Positions 50,001 to 61,509 of a stretch of 64,000 bases of DNA are shown one piece after another. The first letter of the stretch is position 1. Every line of letters begins with the position of its first letter. The translations under genes and the position numbers were made by a program. The DNA comes from Agapanthus africanus (taxonomy: Eukaryota > Streptophyta > Magnoliopsida > Asparagales > Amaryllidaceae), in contig CM057342.1 of the NCBI GenBank assembly GCA_030015575.1, positions 618,045,348-618,109,347 of the forward strand. Reading direction: 5' to 3'. The notes under the pieces are model-generated. The model made no database searches. It saw only the letters and a program-made list of their open reading frames with translations, and was not told the origin of the DNA.

Positions 50001-50853
50001 GGCGTCAAACGCTGTCCATTTATCTCGGGTACTAGTCAAGACATGCTTGATAGAGATCCTGTCTCCAGTTCTCGCGTAGACTTGTCATGGACCGACTAGT
50101 GTTTGGATTCATGGTTGGTATTTGATATAGACCACGGGGTGTAGGATAGTTTGAGTGTGAGTTTAACGGAATCTCGGGAGTCCCATTGCCGGCATATACA
50201 GCGATTCTGGGAGTCATATAGGTGATATTACTGATTATTAGCGAGCGTTTCGGGCCCGTGTTCCCTTGCCCCTGGGGCCCTATCTTTTGGTTGGGGATAA
50301 TCTTGCGTGGTTGACTCTCACATTTGGACTGAAGATAGGTTTATCGACCTGGACAGTGAGACTTAGAGACTGATAGGGTTAGTGACATTGGCATGCAATA
50401 CTTACTGATTTGATATACCTACTTTACTGTTTACTTGTACCGATTATTTCATGTGCGTCATCATTTTATATTTACTGCTTCATGTTCATCATCATTGCAT
50501 GTGTTTACTTTTGCATTTATATATATTGCTATTGTGTTGCTCTGACGACCTGAGTATGCATGCTCGGAGTGAGAACTGGACTTAGCTCGGATTAGGACCT
50601 GACGTACCTCGAGGATATTGCGGACATCTAGATCAGCCACGCCAGTGTTATCTTTCCCTTGACTCTATCTGGTTAGTTTTACATTTGTTTTGATTTAGTG
50701 ACCGCATTTCTCATTACTTGTGCATTGATTACTGATTACCACGTAATGCTAGAAGCCGAAGTGTGACTACGACAGAATGTTTCCTCGACCGTAGGAGCAT
50801 GGATGGCCTTGTCAATCCCTCGTATTCCGTATTTTAGGAAGCGTGGCGTGACA
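47013..50853 (+). repeat. 3' LTR of the non-autonomous element (3841 bp)
   Basis: Uninterrupted twin of the split 5' LTR, TGTAATACCC to GGCGTGACA, followed by TSD TTAAT (50854-50858). It shows the unoccupied site of the Tekay insertion near 48316. A C-rich block at 47570-48320 gives spurious open frames. Confidence 0.92.
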
Positions 50854-50858
50854 TTAAT

Positions 50859-53332
50859 ATTTCAGTTTTACTGTGCGGAATTAATTGAAAACCGTTTTCC
50901 CAATTAGATTCTAACTCCAGGGTATGTATTTACCAGATTTGATTCTCACATCTGTATGGCGTTACAGATGGTGAGTGGGAGTAAGATATTAGGAATTGGG
51001 TGATTAGATCCTCTATATATATCATAATTCTTTGTAATTTGTGATATTTGAGGAAATCACCTGAGTTTTCCCTGATGGCAAATATTTGGTTTTGAATATC
51101 CGTTGTTTACACCAATTTCAGACTGATATATCAGTACGTTTATTTTATAAAGTGAGATATAATTTTTTGAAATTATATTTATGACATTTACTTATATCAG
51201 TTGATGGTTAGGTAAGGTGCATTCAACAATGGTGTAATTCTTCTTAACCTACGACACATATGGTTTGAGTTGTTAAACTCAGTGGACTTATACAAAGTAT
51301 TGTATGTTGTCCGATATTCGTTAGAACAGAGGGGTTGGTACTCGTACTATATTCTGTTTACTTATGACTTCTCTCGTTTTAGACAAGTATTTCATTGAAA
51401 TATAAGGTCCAAATTTTGAGAAGTTATAGGTATAAGAATAAGATAGAGAACCATATGCTACAAGTATCAGTATTCTTCAAGGTGATCGAAAATGTAGATA
51501 CTTGTGTTAGGTATTCCGTTGTAAGTAATGGATTTGAGAACATGCTTCTCTTTCAGGTTACTCATATGTGGTTGCATTCCTTAATGAGTAATGTTGCTTG
51601 GCCTTCTTCTATTTAGTTGATATGCACTAGAAACGGCTGCATGATTTTTGAATCTGGTTCTAATTAAATTAGTGCTTTTGTTTCTATATTGGATATCTAG
51701 CATAGATTCATATCTTAACGATATTAAGGTATATAGAGTTGTCCGGATTATGCTTAAGCCTAGAATCTGGATAAACTCAAGGCACGTTTCAGTAATAGCA
51801 GTTTGTGGGTTGTCCCGGGCTTTGACGAGGGTTAATTTTATACCATCTGGAAGATCAATAGTTATATTATTCTTAACGCACCACCAGTTTTAGTAAAATG
51901 GATTCTTTTCAAAAACATTAGTTGGGGTATGGTAGAACTGGAAGTGATTCCAGAACCACAAATGATTACTAAAAATTTAGTAAAACCTAAAAATTCAATT
52001 AGATTCGACGATCCATTAGCCACTCCGCAGATTTTGTGGGTAACCTCAGACACCCGAGAGGTACTTCGGTCTCCTCAAAGACAGTGACATGGAGGTTTAT
52101 GATTACCCAAACTTGCCACTATTGCTGTTCTAGACTATGAGGTATGGCAGGAGGATGAGTATAACGTCGTTCTAAATTGTTTTAGAAGTGCATGTGTATA
52201 TGACTTTGCTAGAGAGTTGTTGTAGTCAGTGGGAGCAGCGGAAGCATAGTGGGCAAGTAGCTTATGTCTATTTATAGACTAAAACAGGTACAGCGGAGAT
52301 AGATCATCTAGTTTTGATATGACAGTCATAGAGTTTGACTTCATCAGAACAAGAGATGGATCTGGTAAGAAAGTAGCAGAGAGTGATGTCCTGCTATTTG
52401 GATGACATGCACTTAATAGGAAGAGATCTTCCTATACTACAATCGGTTATACTGTGGTTGTCATAAGGTGGTTTCTCCAAATAGGATATGGATATAATAT
52501 CAGGGATTCTGGTGACTAGATCTATAATTTTAGATCTAGATTTGGGAAGTGTCCCAATTTGGGTACTTTGACACTATTCTAAAATGTTTTAGAATGGACG
52601 CTCCTGGCGTCGTGGTGTACCCACAGGTGATGGAGTCACCCTCTCTAAAGAGATGTCTTCTAGACTGATGAGGAGAGGGATTTGCCTGATTGACATATCA
52701 CTTGCTTAGCTAATTGAGTCAATCATGAGATGTCAAGTACAACACCAGATATTGCTTTTGCACAGGCTGCAATAAGTATATATTAATCCAATCTTGGAGA
52801 AACAATGGGAAGCAGTTATGAACATAAGTAGATGTTCTTGGTATATGGTAACTGTAGCCTCTTTTGGGAGGCGGTTATCATTTTAGAGTTCCAAGGTGAC
52901 CTGGATGACAGAGTGACTGTTAGAGTTATAGTTTTCCCTATTTTGAGGGGCAGTATGTTGGACATGTTGTCCAAGCGGATACTGAGGAAGGCATGGCGGA
53001 TGATACGGATTAAATTCAGTGGATGATACAGTCTAAGAAGTTTGTTGGATTTGGTGTTCATTAATGAACTGGGTCCCATCAGATATCCAGACAAATTTTA
53101 AGACAGGTATTGCTCATTTCGGGAGATAGTCTTTCTCTGCGAAGTTGAGATATATAGAGAGATAAAGATAGAAACACTAGAGCGGATCCACTCACTGAGG
53201 CTATTTCTCGAACGCAATAGTTTCACAAACGAGCTTTGTGAGACTGATTAGTAGAGAAGTTAGGTGTTCGGTGTCACACGGGCTGTGAGTATGGGACACT
53301 GCAATAATTAGCCTTAAGTGCAAGTGGGAGAT
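50859..53332 (+). mobile_element. copia element D, right fragment (reverse transcriptase / RNase H region and PPT)
   Basis: Decayed plus-strand copia. From about 52080 the reading recalls reverse transcriptase (AVLDYEVWQ), the catalytic block near 52400, and a connection/RNase H region (MFLVYGNCS; FQGDLDDR; INELGPIRYP near 53060). The PPT AAGTGGGAGAT at 53322-53332 precedes the 3' LTR. The stretch 50859-51850 is unassigned. Many breaks; an old fossil that predates the non-autonomous element sitting in it. Confidence 0.7.
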
Positions 53333-55380
53333 TGTTGGCTATAGTACCTTCAAGGCAATTATTGTAATCGCAGGCAGGCGATTATGATGATTGAAGGAGG
53401 ACCTATACAGGTAGAACAGTCTTACTCAAAATGATAGTATGCTATCTGCTTTGTCTTTATCATAATGTAAATGCATTATGTGGTATTACAGATCACTATT
53501 ACATGTTGATATAGCCCATATGATTCTTTCTTGACTACCAGCATTATGATGGCGATCATATACGTGGAAGCTGGGTGGTCTATAAGTACATCTTTTAATA
53601 TCCCTAGTAGAGGGAGTATCGAGATTGGGCATCCATACTCCAGAGTAGACTAGTGTGTACTTATTGAGACCCCGACGAGGGGCAGTGGCCGGTCTCACAA
53701 GCCATTAGTGTCTATTAGTCACCTAAGATAGTATACAGGTGCTCATTGGGTTATGAGTACATTGGACGGACTCGCCGGGAACATGTTAGTTGGTATTATA
53801 CCTATTGTCAGATAGCAGTTCCCAGGTGCCATGTGTACAGGTTAGTCTGTCGACCTGAAATCGTCATTTTTCTCGTGTGAGTTCCCACTGTGCTTTGATT
53901 ACTACCCTACCGCGGCTCAAAGGAGTCGTGCAAACAGATTTTAGTTGGGTACAGTCTCGAGCCACATGGAGGCAGTGAGCGGATTGTCGGGGACTCGTCT
54001 CTTCCGGTATTGGGGGTTGATGTCGCGCGGTACACGGGTGGCCATTTCTAGAAATCCTTGGTCAAGATAGTCGAGAATTACTGATTTGGATCAGTAGTTT
54101 CTCAGTGGGTGATGGGCTTCATACCGACACAAAATATTGCATTATTAGGGGTCTGACTTTATCCACCCCCTAGACCGATATGCGATACTCTTAGACGAAC
54201 ATATCGGACTGTACGGATATTGTCACTGACAGGCTTAGTAGGGGTTCAGATGAGTTTACTCGTCCACCTTCCTTTCGCTCAATATCTGGGTAGCCGTTAC
54301 GTACAGCTAGTGCCGCTGACATGCTTGTGGTTAAACCCCACTGCCAGCGTATTGACGAGTCTTTAGAGTCCCACACAGAGGGTTTCCCTGGTTCTGGCGA
54401 AATGATATAGTAGCCGTATTGCATACGTGCAGGGTTCCGATCGATTGATTGTACTATGCACCAGGACTTTTGATCGAACGGTTGATAATACTAGCCAGCT
54501 CGGATTTGAGCCGGATTATTAAATCAGGTATTGATTTAATAATTTACGTATATGTATTTCGATATATATATTCTAGTATTATGTTCTTTGTGTTATTTTA
54601 TCTTTTCGGGTATTCGTATTTTGGTACGAATACAGTAGAATGTAATATGTATTTTTTACATATAACATTCTAGAAGATGAACACCCCATTTAGTTTTTAT
54701 CCATTTATTCATAAATGGAAATGAGGTGGAAAAGAAATGAGGGGAGTATGATGAGAGCCATGCTTGCATAGTGTTGCACAAATGAATTATTAATTCATTT
54801 GTGCAAACTATTCAAGCATGGGCTTGATATTATATTGAAAGAATATGTTTTACAAAATCTAGCATGTGATTTTCTCTCTGGATGGCTCATTTTTTCGAGA
54901 GATGAATTTTCATCTCACTATCACGCTTCACTCATTCTCTTGAGTTTCTTGAGTTCCTCCACCTTCATGCTCAACCTCCTCTCTACAATCTTATGAGTCG
55001 AGAATCAAGAGAGGAGGTGAGATGGATAAGCACTGAGAACACTCACTATATCCTAAGCATTCTAGATTAGCAACTTAGAATTCGTAGTTGCTTCACTTGT
55101 TTTTGATGTGGGTCTAGAGCCATGAGCTATATCCCTCGGATGGATCATCTTCGACGAAAAAAGACCGACAATCAAGCTTGATCATGTGGCCTCTGGAAGG
55201 TTAGGAAGATGGTAGAAGACCGAAGGACTCAGATCATTCGGTATAACCATTCTAAACTCCTCTTTATTTGCTAGCTTTAGGTTTATGGAAGATCTGGATA
55301 ATCGGGTTGTTCTAGCGTCAGTTTTGAAAATTTTTGTTCCGCAAACAGTCACGGTTGATGGCCAGGGCGTTGACATAACC
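53333..55380 (+). repeat. 3' LTR of copia element D (about 2.05 kb)
   Basis: Starts TGTTGGCTATAG after the PPT. 53500-54430 is the inverse match of the LTRs of A and B (for example GAGTCTTTAGAGTCC and the AGCTAGTGCCG block). The end is placed near 55380 because GCGTTGACATAAC aligns with the GTTGACTTACA end of unit B; the exact base is uncertain. Confidence 0.75.
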
Positions 55381-55382
55381 CA

Positions 55383-55560
55383 ATAAACTTTGCAGGCGAG
55401 GTGCCGAGAAATGTCCCCAATGCATCATACTTGTTCCAGTTCCGTAGCCTCCAGGAATCTAGCGAGCTTACGTGGATGACATGTCATATGCTACGTGTCG
55501 TGATCTGGAAAATTCCCACTTATGAGAATCATCGGTACCGGATTCTATTTTTATTTTTTT
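55383..55560 (+). pseudogene. possible host exon remnant (unidentified)
   Basis: An open plus-strand stretch of about 58 residues with protein-like composition (GEVPRNVPNASYLFQFRSLQ, then WMTCHMLRVVIWKIPTYENH) follows a TTTGCAG that could be a splice acceptor. It ends in a stop followed by T-rich DNA. I do not recognise the family, and a chance open frame is possible. Confidence 0.2.
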
Positions 55561-57289
55561 TGTAGTTTTGTTTGATTAATGCAGCTAATTGTAGATTGTG
55601 GATTGTGATTTGGGCAGAAAGAAATGCTTTTCAAAAAGTTGTATGTCGAATTCCTTCTTTTTTTACTTTTTAAAAGTACCCTATTTTTTCTTTTCTGAAA
55701 CATAGAAACCACCCTGCATTCGGAAAAATCTGGGCTTCTTTAATTTTAAACTTATCATAAGATTCATAACTCCAGTCAAAATAAATTCTTTACTTTCAAA
55801 ATCCATCTATTATATTCATATTTTCAAACATACTTTTGTCAGTTGTTCATAATTAATATAATTGTTGAGAGTAATTTGAAAAGGAAATGAAAAGAAAACA
55901 AGTGATCCATTCTAACTGATGATATAAAATAAAGCTTAAAAAAAGATGTAACTAAAATTGTGATTGATTTCATACTAATTGCGGGCTCCACGGGCAACAT
56001 AGAGAAGAAATAGAAGTATGGACCTCACACACTGCCCAAGACAGTCCGAAACTTCTCCTCTCTTTCTTCCTCTGTCAGGATGTGTATTACACCCGGCATA
56101 CCGAATAATTTCTCCCACTGGTGTTTGCAGTTATAGAGCATCCGGGCATCCACCAAATCAAAGATCCATTACAACTTATTTTCACTGTTGTCTTGGAGAG
56201 AGACAATAACAATAACCTACAACTCATACAAATCAAAGATTCACTGCACACAAAAACACCGATCACAGTCAAACATTTACTACTCGTTTTAAATTTAGTT
56301 ATACCTAGCCCTTCCCATGTAAAATATCATTAGGTCATCCCATCCAGCGGATTGTGGGTTTTATCTGGTCCCCAATAAAAAATAAAATAAGCAAGCAACT
56401 TTTCATATTATTTTTTGTCTTGATTGATAAAATTTTCATCTTAAAATTATATCATGAATACTTAAACGGTTCTAAGAATGCACATTGGAATGTAGCAATC
56501 ATCACTAATTAAGATTGTTAATCAATTTCAGCCCAAAAAGTATAAGAATATGTAGTGTTTTTCCCCCCTTAGATGCAAAACCATCCTCGGAGTAAGGAGC
56601 AATGTAAGTTACTTATTAACCCGTGATCCGGTCATGAATTACCTGATTATTCATCCATGACTTACTGTTCACCCATTTGTCATATACGGGTCGAGCGATG
56701 GGCACAAAATTTACCATACTCGTTTTACTCTCCACTCACAATGATCCGTCCAGGTTGGCCAGACCCGTCCATTTGACACTGTCACACCTCTAGCTTTAAT
56801 ATTGTAGGAATGATATCAACAAACACCTCAAAAATTCTTCTAAAAGAATTTTTGATTCCAGGTACATATGTTATTGAATTCATCACAATTCATGTTACAA
56901 AATAACAACATATTACACTAGATGTTGCTAGTCGAAATAAAATGTGAACGTAGCCTACAAACATTCTATTATATTGATCAATTACAAATAATGCTGAAAT
57001 GGAAGATCATTAAATTTCTTGTGAAATCCTTAAATTGATAACTGTATGATTGAGACCAAATTTTTGATCATCAAATTGATCCTATCATCGGCGAAATCCA
57101 TGTAAACTAGGGTAAATCCCTACGCGTTGTGCAGGATGCGAGGAAAAAACCTGCATTATCAAATAATTATGACATAGCAAGAAATATTAAAAGCGATAAT
57201 AGAAATTAAAAACGATATAGCACCTTATATAATGGAAAGCCTACGGAAATATTGATATTCATAAAGCAAAGAAAACCACTTAGAGACCA

Positions 57290-57690
57290 GTATTAAATTT
57301 TAAGTAGTTGAAGTGTCTGGGCTTTTAATGAGTTCATGGTCAATATAACTGAGGTTTCATCCAAAATAATTAAGCCTATTGGTGGGATGCGATTATCTAT
57401 ATCTTATTATCTATATCTTATGCTGATATAACTCTTTTCATCTTTCGAGTCGTTGGATGTGCATGCAGTACGGGATGGTATTAGAAGGCCACAAGATCAA
57501 ACCGCCATAAGATCAAACGGGTTCTGATACCATATTCAATTTTAAGTAGTTGGAATGTCGGGCTTTTAATAAGAGTATATAAGTTTTCAATACAGTGAGT
57601 AGTTATCCAAAAGATTTAAAGCTATTGGTTGGATGCCCATCTATACCATATACCAATGTATCTCTCTTCATTTTCGGAATGTTGGACTAT
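57290..57690. repeat. diverged direct repeat, two copies
   Basis: About 57290-57470 and 57538-57690 share TTTTAAGTAGTTG, GGGCTTTTAAT, TATTGGT[G/T]GGATGC and CTTCAT/CTTTTCAT...GTTGGA in the same order, about 245 bases apart. Confidence 0.65.
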
Positions 57691-57899
57691 TATTCCAACA
57701 ACCAGCTTATTCTAAATTTTGCTTTTCTTAAAATGTAAGCTAAAAACATTGATTCCGAAAAAATTTCAAGCAAGAAACCCTAAATCACAAATCCAAAAAC
57801 AGATAATAAAGATAAAACATTTAACACAAAATAAACAATAACAAATGAACAAAACAACATCCTTAAGAGATGAAGCCAAGTTAAAAACAGAAATCCAAC

Positions 57900-58823
57900 T
57901 GATGATGCTTAATGATGGTAATTCCTTATACTATGACACGTGGCGGATGAAGTGTCACATACATAAACCAGTTAGGCCCCTGAGGGCCACAAAGGGGGAA
58001 CCAGCGTGCTACAGTGGGGGTTTCCCTCAAACCCTGTCTCCGAGGTTGCACCCCACTCCTTGCCCCCGAGCACTTCAGCAGCCAAGCCAACTGTCCCTTC
58101 GCTCTACTCCGAGCTATCACAGGCCCGAGCTTCCTCGGCCATTCGGCTCGCCTCCGAGCCTTCCTTCGGCCCGAGCTTCCTCAGCCATCTAGCTTGCCTC
58201 CGAGCCTTCCTTCGGGCTGAGCTTCCTCGCCCTCCTGGCTCGCCTCCGAGCTATCACAGTACTAAGATACCTCGGCCTCCCGCTCGTTCCCGAGCCTCCC
58301 GCCGAGCTCATCTTCCTCGGTCTCATCGACCGACCAACGGCACTTATCGCAGGCGCAACCGCCCCATCTCTGCGAATCTTGCCACGCGTGAGATATCCGC
58401 CGGCCACGTCCCGCGTTCTACGCCATCACGATCCCCCATTAACGAGCCTGTCTCGTCATTAATGGGAGATCTCGCCCATCATGCGGGCGTGACGCTGGGA
58501 GCATAACGGCCGGTGTGATTCTCGCGCCAGCTTTCCTGTTGCCACCACTATATAAATTCCTCCTTCAGACGGTTCAAGTAAGTCTTTTTCCACTCACTAA
58601 GCCGTTACTCTGCTCGGATTTCCTCTCTAACTTGACCGTCGGAGGGTCCTCGGTGGTACAACCATCCCGCAACTTCCTTGCAGGTAGCTCGGCCTAAACA
58701 ACCTTAAACCCATTGAGATCCACACGCTTCAGGAGCCATCCTCCAACTCCAATCCCAGCCATCCATCATCGCCGACAGCAGATCTATGAAAGGTAACATT
58801 TTGACGTGATCCGACATCTGTCA
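57900..58823 (+). repeat. 5' LTR of the Tat-like element (about 924 bp)
   Basis: From TGATGATGCTTAATGATGG to ATCTGTCA before the PBS. It contains GC-rich repeats of about 47-50 bp at 58105-58310 (GAGCTTCCTCGGCC...CTCCGAGCCTTCCTTCGG), a TATA box TATATAAAT at 58549-58557 and the CTTGACCGTCGGAGGG phrase near 58630 that is common in LTRs of this group. The 166-residue frame at 58006-58506 is a product of the repeats and GC content, not a gene. Confidence 0.7.
58549..58557 (+). promoter_or_regulatory. LTR TATA box of the Tat-like element
   Basis: TATATAAAT about 265 bases before the LTR end, at the boundary between a GC-rich upstream part and the presumed transcribed R/U5 part. Confidence 0.6.
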
Positions 58824-58825
58824 GC

Positions 58826-58843
58826 TGGCGCCGTATATGGGAA
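58826..58843 (+). promoter_or_regulatory. PBS of the Tat-like element
   Basis: TGGCGCCGTATATGGGAA, two bases after the LTR end. TGGCGCCG is the shared start of Tat and Athila PBSs. Confidence 0.75.
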
Positions 58844-59379
58844 CTCTTGATTCCACTGAACAAAGTTCGCCTTTCGATCTCAACTCGAAGGTGAGCGATC
58901 ACCGCGAAGATCCAAGCACTAGCCGCCGCCTCCCTCACATCGGAGGAACGGACGAATCTCCTCCCCCGAACTCCATCAACGCCCTAGCCGTCCGGATAGA
59001 TCGACCCGCGTCCATCGTGGTTGCGCTCGTCCGTGTCCAAACGGCAGGGCAAGCTCCCCATGTCGCCACTCCCCCACCTCGGGACCGGGACCCCTACAGA
59101 GGGAGAGAAGACTCTGCTCGCATCGGCACTGCCGACCACCGCCTCGCTGCCTCCCACGGCCGTAGATCTCCCGGGACAACATATTCTATGACCCGCTGGA
59201 TGCCCCACGAGTCCAACAGTGGCTCATTTCACTCATAACTGTACCGCCACGCGGCAGACTTCGAGCCTCTCTCGGCGAAATTGAAACAACGTGACTCCGG
59301 CGCTTCGCCTCCCCCAAACGTCCATGACATGTGTCGCCCGTGACTGTCCCGCTTCCCGATGCTCACACCACCGGTCTTG
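58844..59379 (+). other. leader / gag-edge remnant of the Tat-like element
   Basis: About 500 bases between PBS and repeat array. A 133-residue open frame (58837-59238) starts inside the PBS (HREDPSTSRRLPHIGGTDES) and has no motif I recognise. It is probably leader or a gag-edge remnant rather than a functional protein. Confidence 0.45.
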
Positions 59380-61265
59380 CTCTTGCTCGGTTATCCCTGG
59401 CTGGTAGCTCCCTACCCACAACGCCAGGGATTGAAGCCCTCACCAATAGGCAGCCGAGTGGATACTCTGCTCGGCTATCCCCGACTGATAATTCACTACC
59501 TCGCAACGCTAGGGATCTAAGCCCTCATTAAGAGACAGCCCAGCGGATACCCTGCTCGGCTATCCCCGGCTGGTAATTCACTACCCCACGACGCCAGGGA
59601 TCTGAGCCCTCTCCAAGAGGCAACTGAGCAGCTTCACTGCTCGGTCCATCCTTAGCGGGTCTCGTACGACCCTTCCCGCGCTAAGGATCAAAGCCTTCAC
59701 TAAGAGGCAACCGGGCCCGCCCTTTCTCGGTTATCCCTGGCTGGTAGTTCCTTACCCCACAGCGTCAGGGATCAAAGCCCTCGCCAAGAGGCACCGGGCA
59801 GCAACCCTGCTCAGTCCGTCCTTAAGGATCAAACCCCTCGCCAAGAGGCACCGGGTAGTAACCATGCTCGGCCCATCCTTAGTAGTCCTATTACGGCCCC
59901 TCTCACGCTAAGGATCAAAGCCCTCACCAAGAGGCAACCGGGCCCGCCCTTGCTCGGTTATCCCTGACTGGTAGTTCCCTACCCCACAACGCCAGGGATC
60001 AAAGCCCTCGCCAAGATGCACCGGGCAGCAACCCTGCTCGGCCCGTCCTTAGTAGGCCTCTTACGTCCCCTCCCGCGCTAAAGATCAAAGCCCTCACCAA
60101 GAGGCAACGGGGCCCGCCCTTGTTCGGTTATCCCTGGCTGTTAGTTCCCAACCTCGCAACGCCAGGAATCTAAGCCCTCACTAAGAGGTAGCCGAGCGGC
60201 TACCCTGCTCGGCTATCCCCGGCTGGTAGTTCCTTACTTCGCAACGCCAGAGATCTAAGCTCTCATTAAGAGGCAGCCCAGCGGCTACCCTGCTCGGCTA
60301 TCCCCGGTTGGTAGTTCCTTACCTTGCAACGCCATGGATCGAAGCCCTCACTAAGAGGCAGCCCAGCGGCTACCCTGCTCGGCTATCCTCGATTGGTAAT
60401 TCACTACCCCACGACGCCAGGGATCTAAACCCTCGCCAAGAGGGAACTAAGCAGCTTCACTTCTCGGTCCATCTTTAGCAGGCCTTTTGCGGCCCCTCCC
60501 GTGCTAAGTATCGAAGCCCTCACCAAGAGGCAACCGGGCTCACCCTTGCTTGGTTATCCCTGGCTGGTAGTTCCCTAACCCACAATGCCAGGGATCGAAG
60601 CCCTCACCAAGAGGTAGCTGAGCGGCTACCCTGCTCGGCTATCCCTGGCGGGTAGTTCACTACCCACGACGCCAGGAATCGAAGCCCTCACCAAGAAGCA
60701 GCTGAGCGGCTACCCTGCTCAGTTATCCCTGGCTGGTAGTTCACTATCCCACGATGCCAGGGATCTAAGCCCTCGCTAAGAGGCACCGGGCAGCAACCCT
60801 GCTCGGTCTGTCCTTAAGGATCCGAGTCCTCATCGTGAGGCCGCTGAGTTTCTTCCTGCTCGACGCATCCCCAGCGGGCAGCCTCCTGCCCATCAGACGT
60901 TGAGGATCTGAAGCCCTCATCGTGAGGCTGCTGAGTTTCTTCCTGCTCGGCGCATCCCCAGCGGGAAGCCTCCTTCCCATCAGACGCTGAGGATCTGAAG
61001 CCCTCATCGCGAGGTTATCAAGTTTCTTCCTGCTCGGCGCATCCACAGCGGGCAGCCTCCTGCCCATATACGCTGAGGATCTAAAGCCCTCATCGCGAGG
61101 CCGCCGAGTTTCTTCCTGCTCGGCGCATCTCCAGCGGGCATCCTCCTGCCTAACAACGCGATGGGTCCAAAGCCCTCCTCACGAGTTCGCCGAGTAGCTT
61201 CCCGCTTGGCGCATCCGCAGCGGGTGGCTTCCTACCCTACAAAGACACGGATCCAAGACCCGCCG
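59380..61265. repeat. tandem array of about 85-bp hairpin-forming units, two subfamilies
   Basis: Subfamily 1 (59380 to about 60830): roughly 17-18 units at 83-88 bp steps, with one shorter (about 59 bp). Each has CTCGG(C/T)(T/C)ATCC, GGTAGTT, then GCCAGGGATC and AAGCCCTCACCAAGAGGCA. Subfamily 2 (about 60830-61265): five units of about 85-88 bp with TTTCTTCCTGCTCGGCGCATC and GATCTGAAGCCCTCATCG. In both, an outer ATCC...GGAT stem and an inner stem with a 4-base loop can form. Minus-strand frames in subfamily 2 encode a repeated 29-residue peptide only because one unit is 87 bases. Confidence 0.85.
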
Positions 61266-61495
61266 AATAAACTCATACTCAACGCGTGATCAGTGCCTTA
61301 ACTCCTGCAAAGGGAGGATACCGACCTTCTCACACTCGTCGTTCATTCGACTCATACTCGATGCGCAACAACAAGAACGCCGTGTCGTCCCCGAACAATC
61401 CACCATGAGGAATTACCAGCGCCAAGCCGCACAGAAAGAACCAAGCAGTGCACTCTCGACTTGAGCCACAAATAGATCGGAACGAGAGTGTGTGT

Positions 61496-61509
61496 GGGGG
61501 GGGGGCTAA
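61496..61509 (+). promoter_or_regulatory. PPT of the Tat-like element
   Basis: Ten G residues after (GT)n, then CTAA and the LTR start TGATGATGC at 61510. Confidence 0.6.

Larger units (their letters stand above)
12632..50853 (+). mobile_element. non-autonomous LTR retrotransposon with a zinc-knuckle ORF
   Basis: LTRs TGTAATACCC...GTGACA of about 3.83 kb (5', interrupted by a Tekay-like insertion) and 3.84 kb (3'), exact TTAAT TSDs, a tRNA-Met type PBS at 28130 and a PPT at 46999-47012. With the nested insertions set aside, the internal region is only about 1.95 kb (28122-28950 and 45897-47012) and carries one open frame. No protease, reverse transcriptase, RNase H or integrase is visible, so it resembles a LARD and must have moved with another element's enzymes. 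The PBS and the AGGACGAAA-to-PPT region resemble Tekay-type chromoviruses, suggesting that kind of helper (inference). LTRs differ by about 7-9% in samples, so it is older than what it contains. Confidence 0.85.
55383..57899. other. AT-rich intergenic sequence, no gene recognised
   Basis: 2.5 kb between copia D and the Tat-like element. I see no RNA gene, TE protein or intact ORF. It contains one possible exon remnant (55383-55560) and a diverged direct repeat (57290-57690). This is the best candidate for the underlying host sequence in the window. Confidence 0.6.

Noticed and set aside
51395-51893. Plus-strand frames of 73 and 81 residues
   Set aside because: AT-rich chance frames within the decayed copia D region, with no copia motif in those frames.
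55182-55376. 64-residue minus-strand frame
   Set aside because: It lies inside the copia D LTR, antisense to the element. The region aligns to the LTR ends of A and B, so a gene is unlikely.
58006-58506. 166-residue frame in the Tat-like LTR
   Set aside because: Generated by GC-rich repeats of about 47-50 bp. No motif, and it overlaps other frames.
60765-61067. Repeat protein of 29-residue units on the minus strand
   Set aside because: The repeat unit happens to be near 87 bases. Neighbouring units shift frame, and the DNA hairpin pattern explains the conservation better.
59380-61265. CRISPR-like array
   Set aside because: Whole units are related with no unique spacers, and this is a plant genome. 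It is a tandem repeat in an LTR element.
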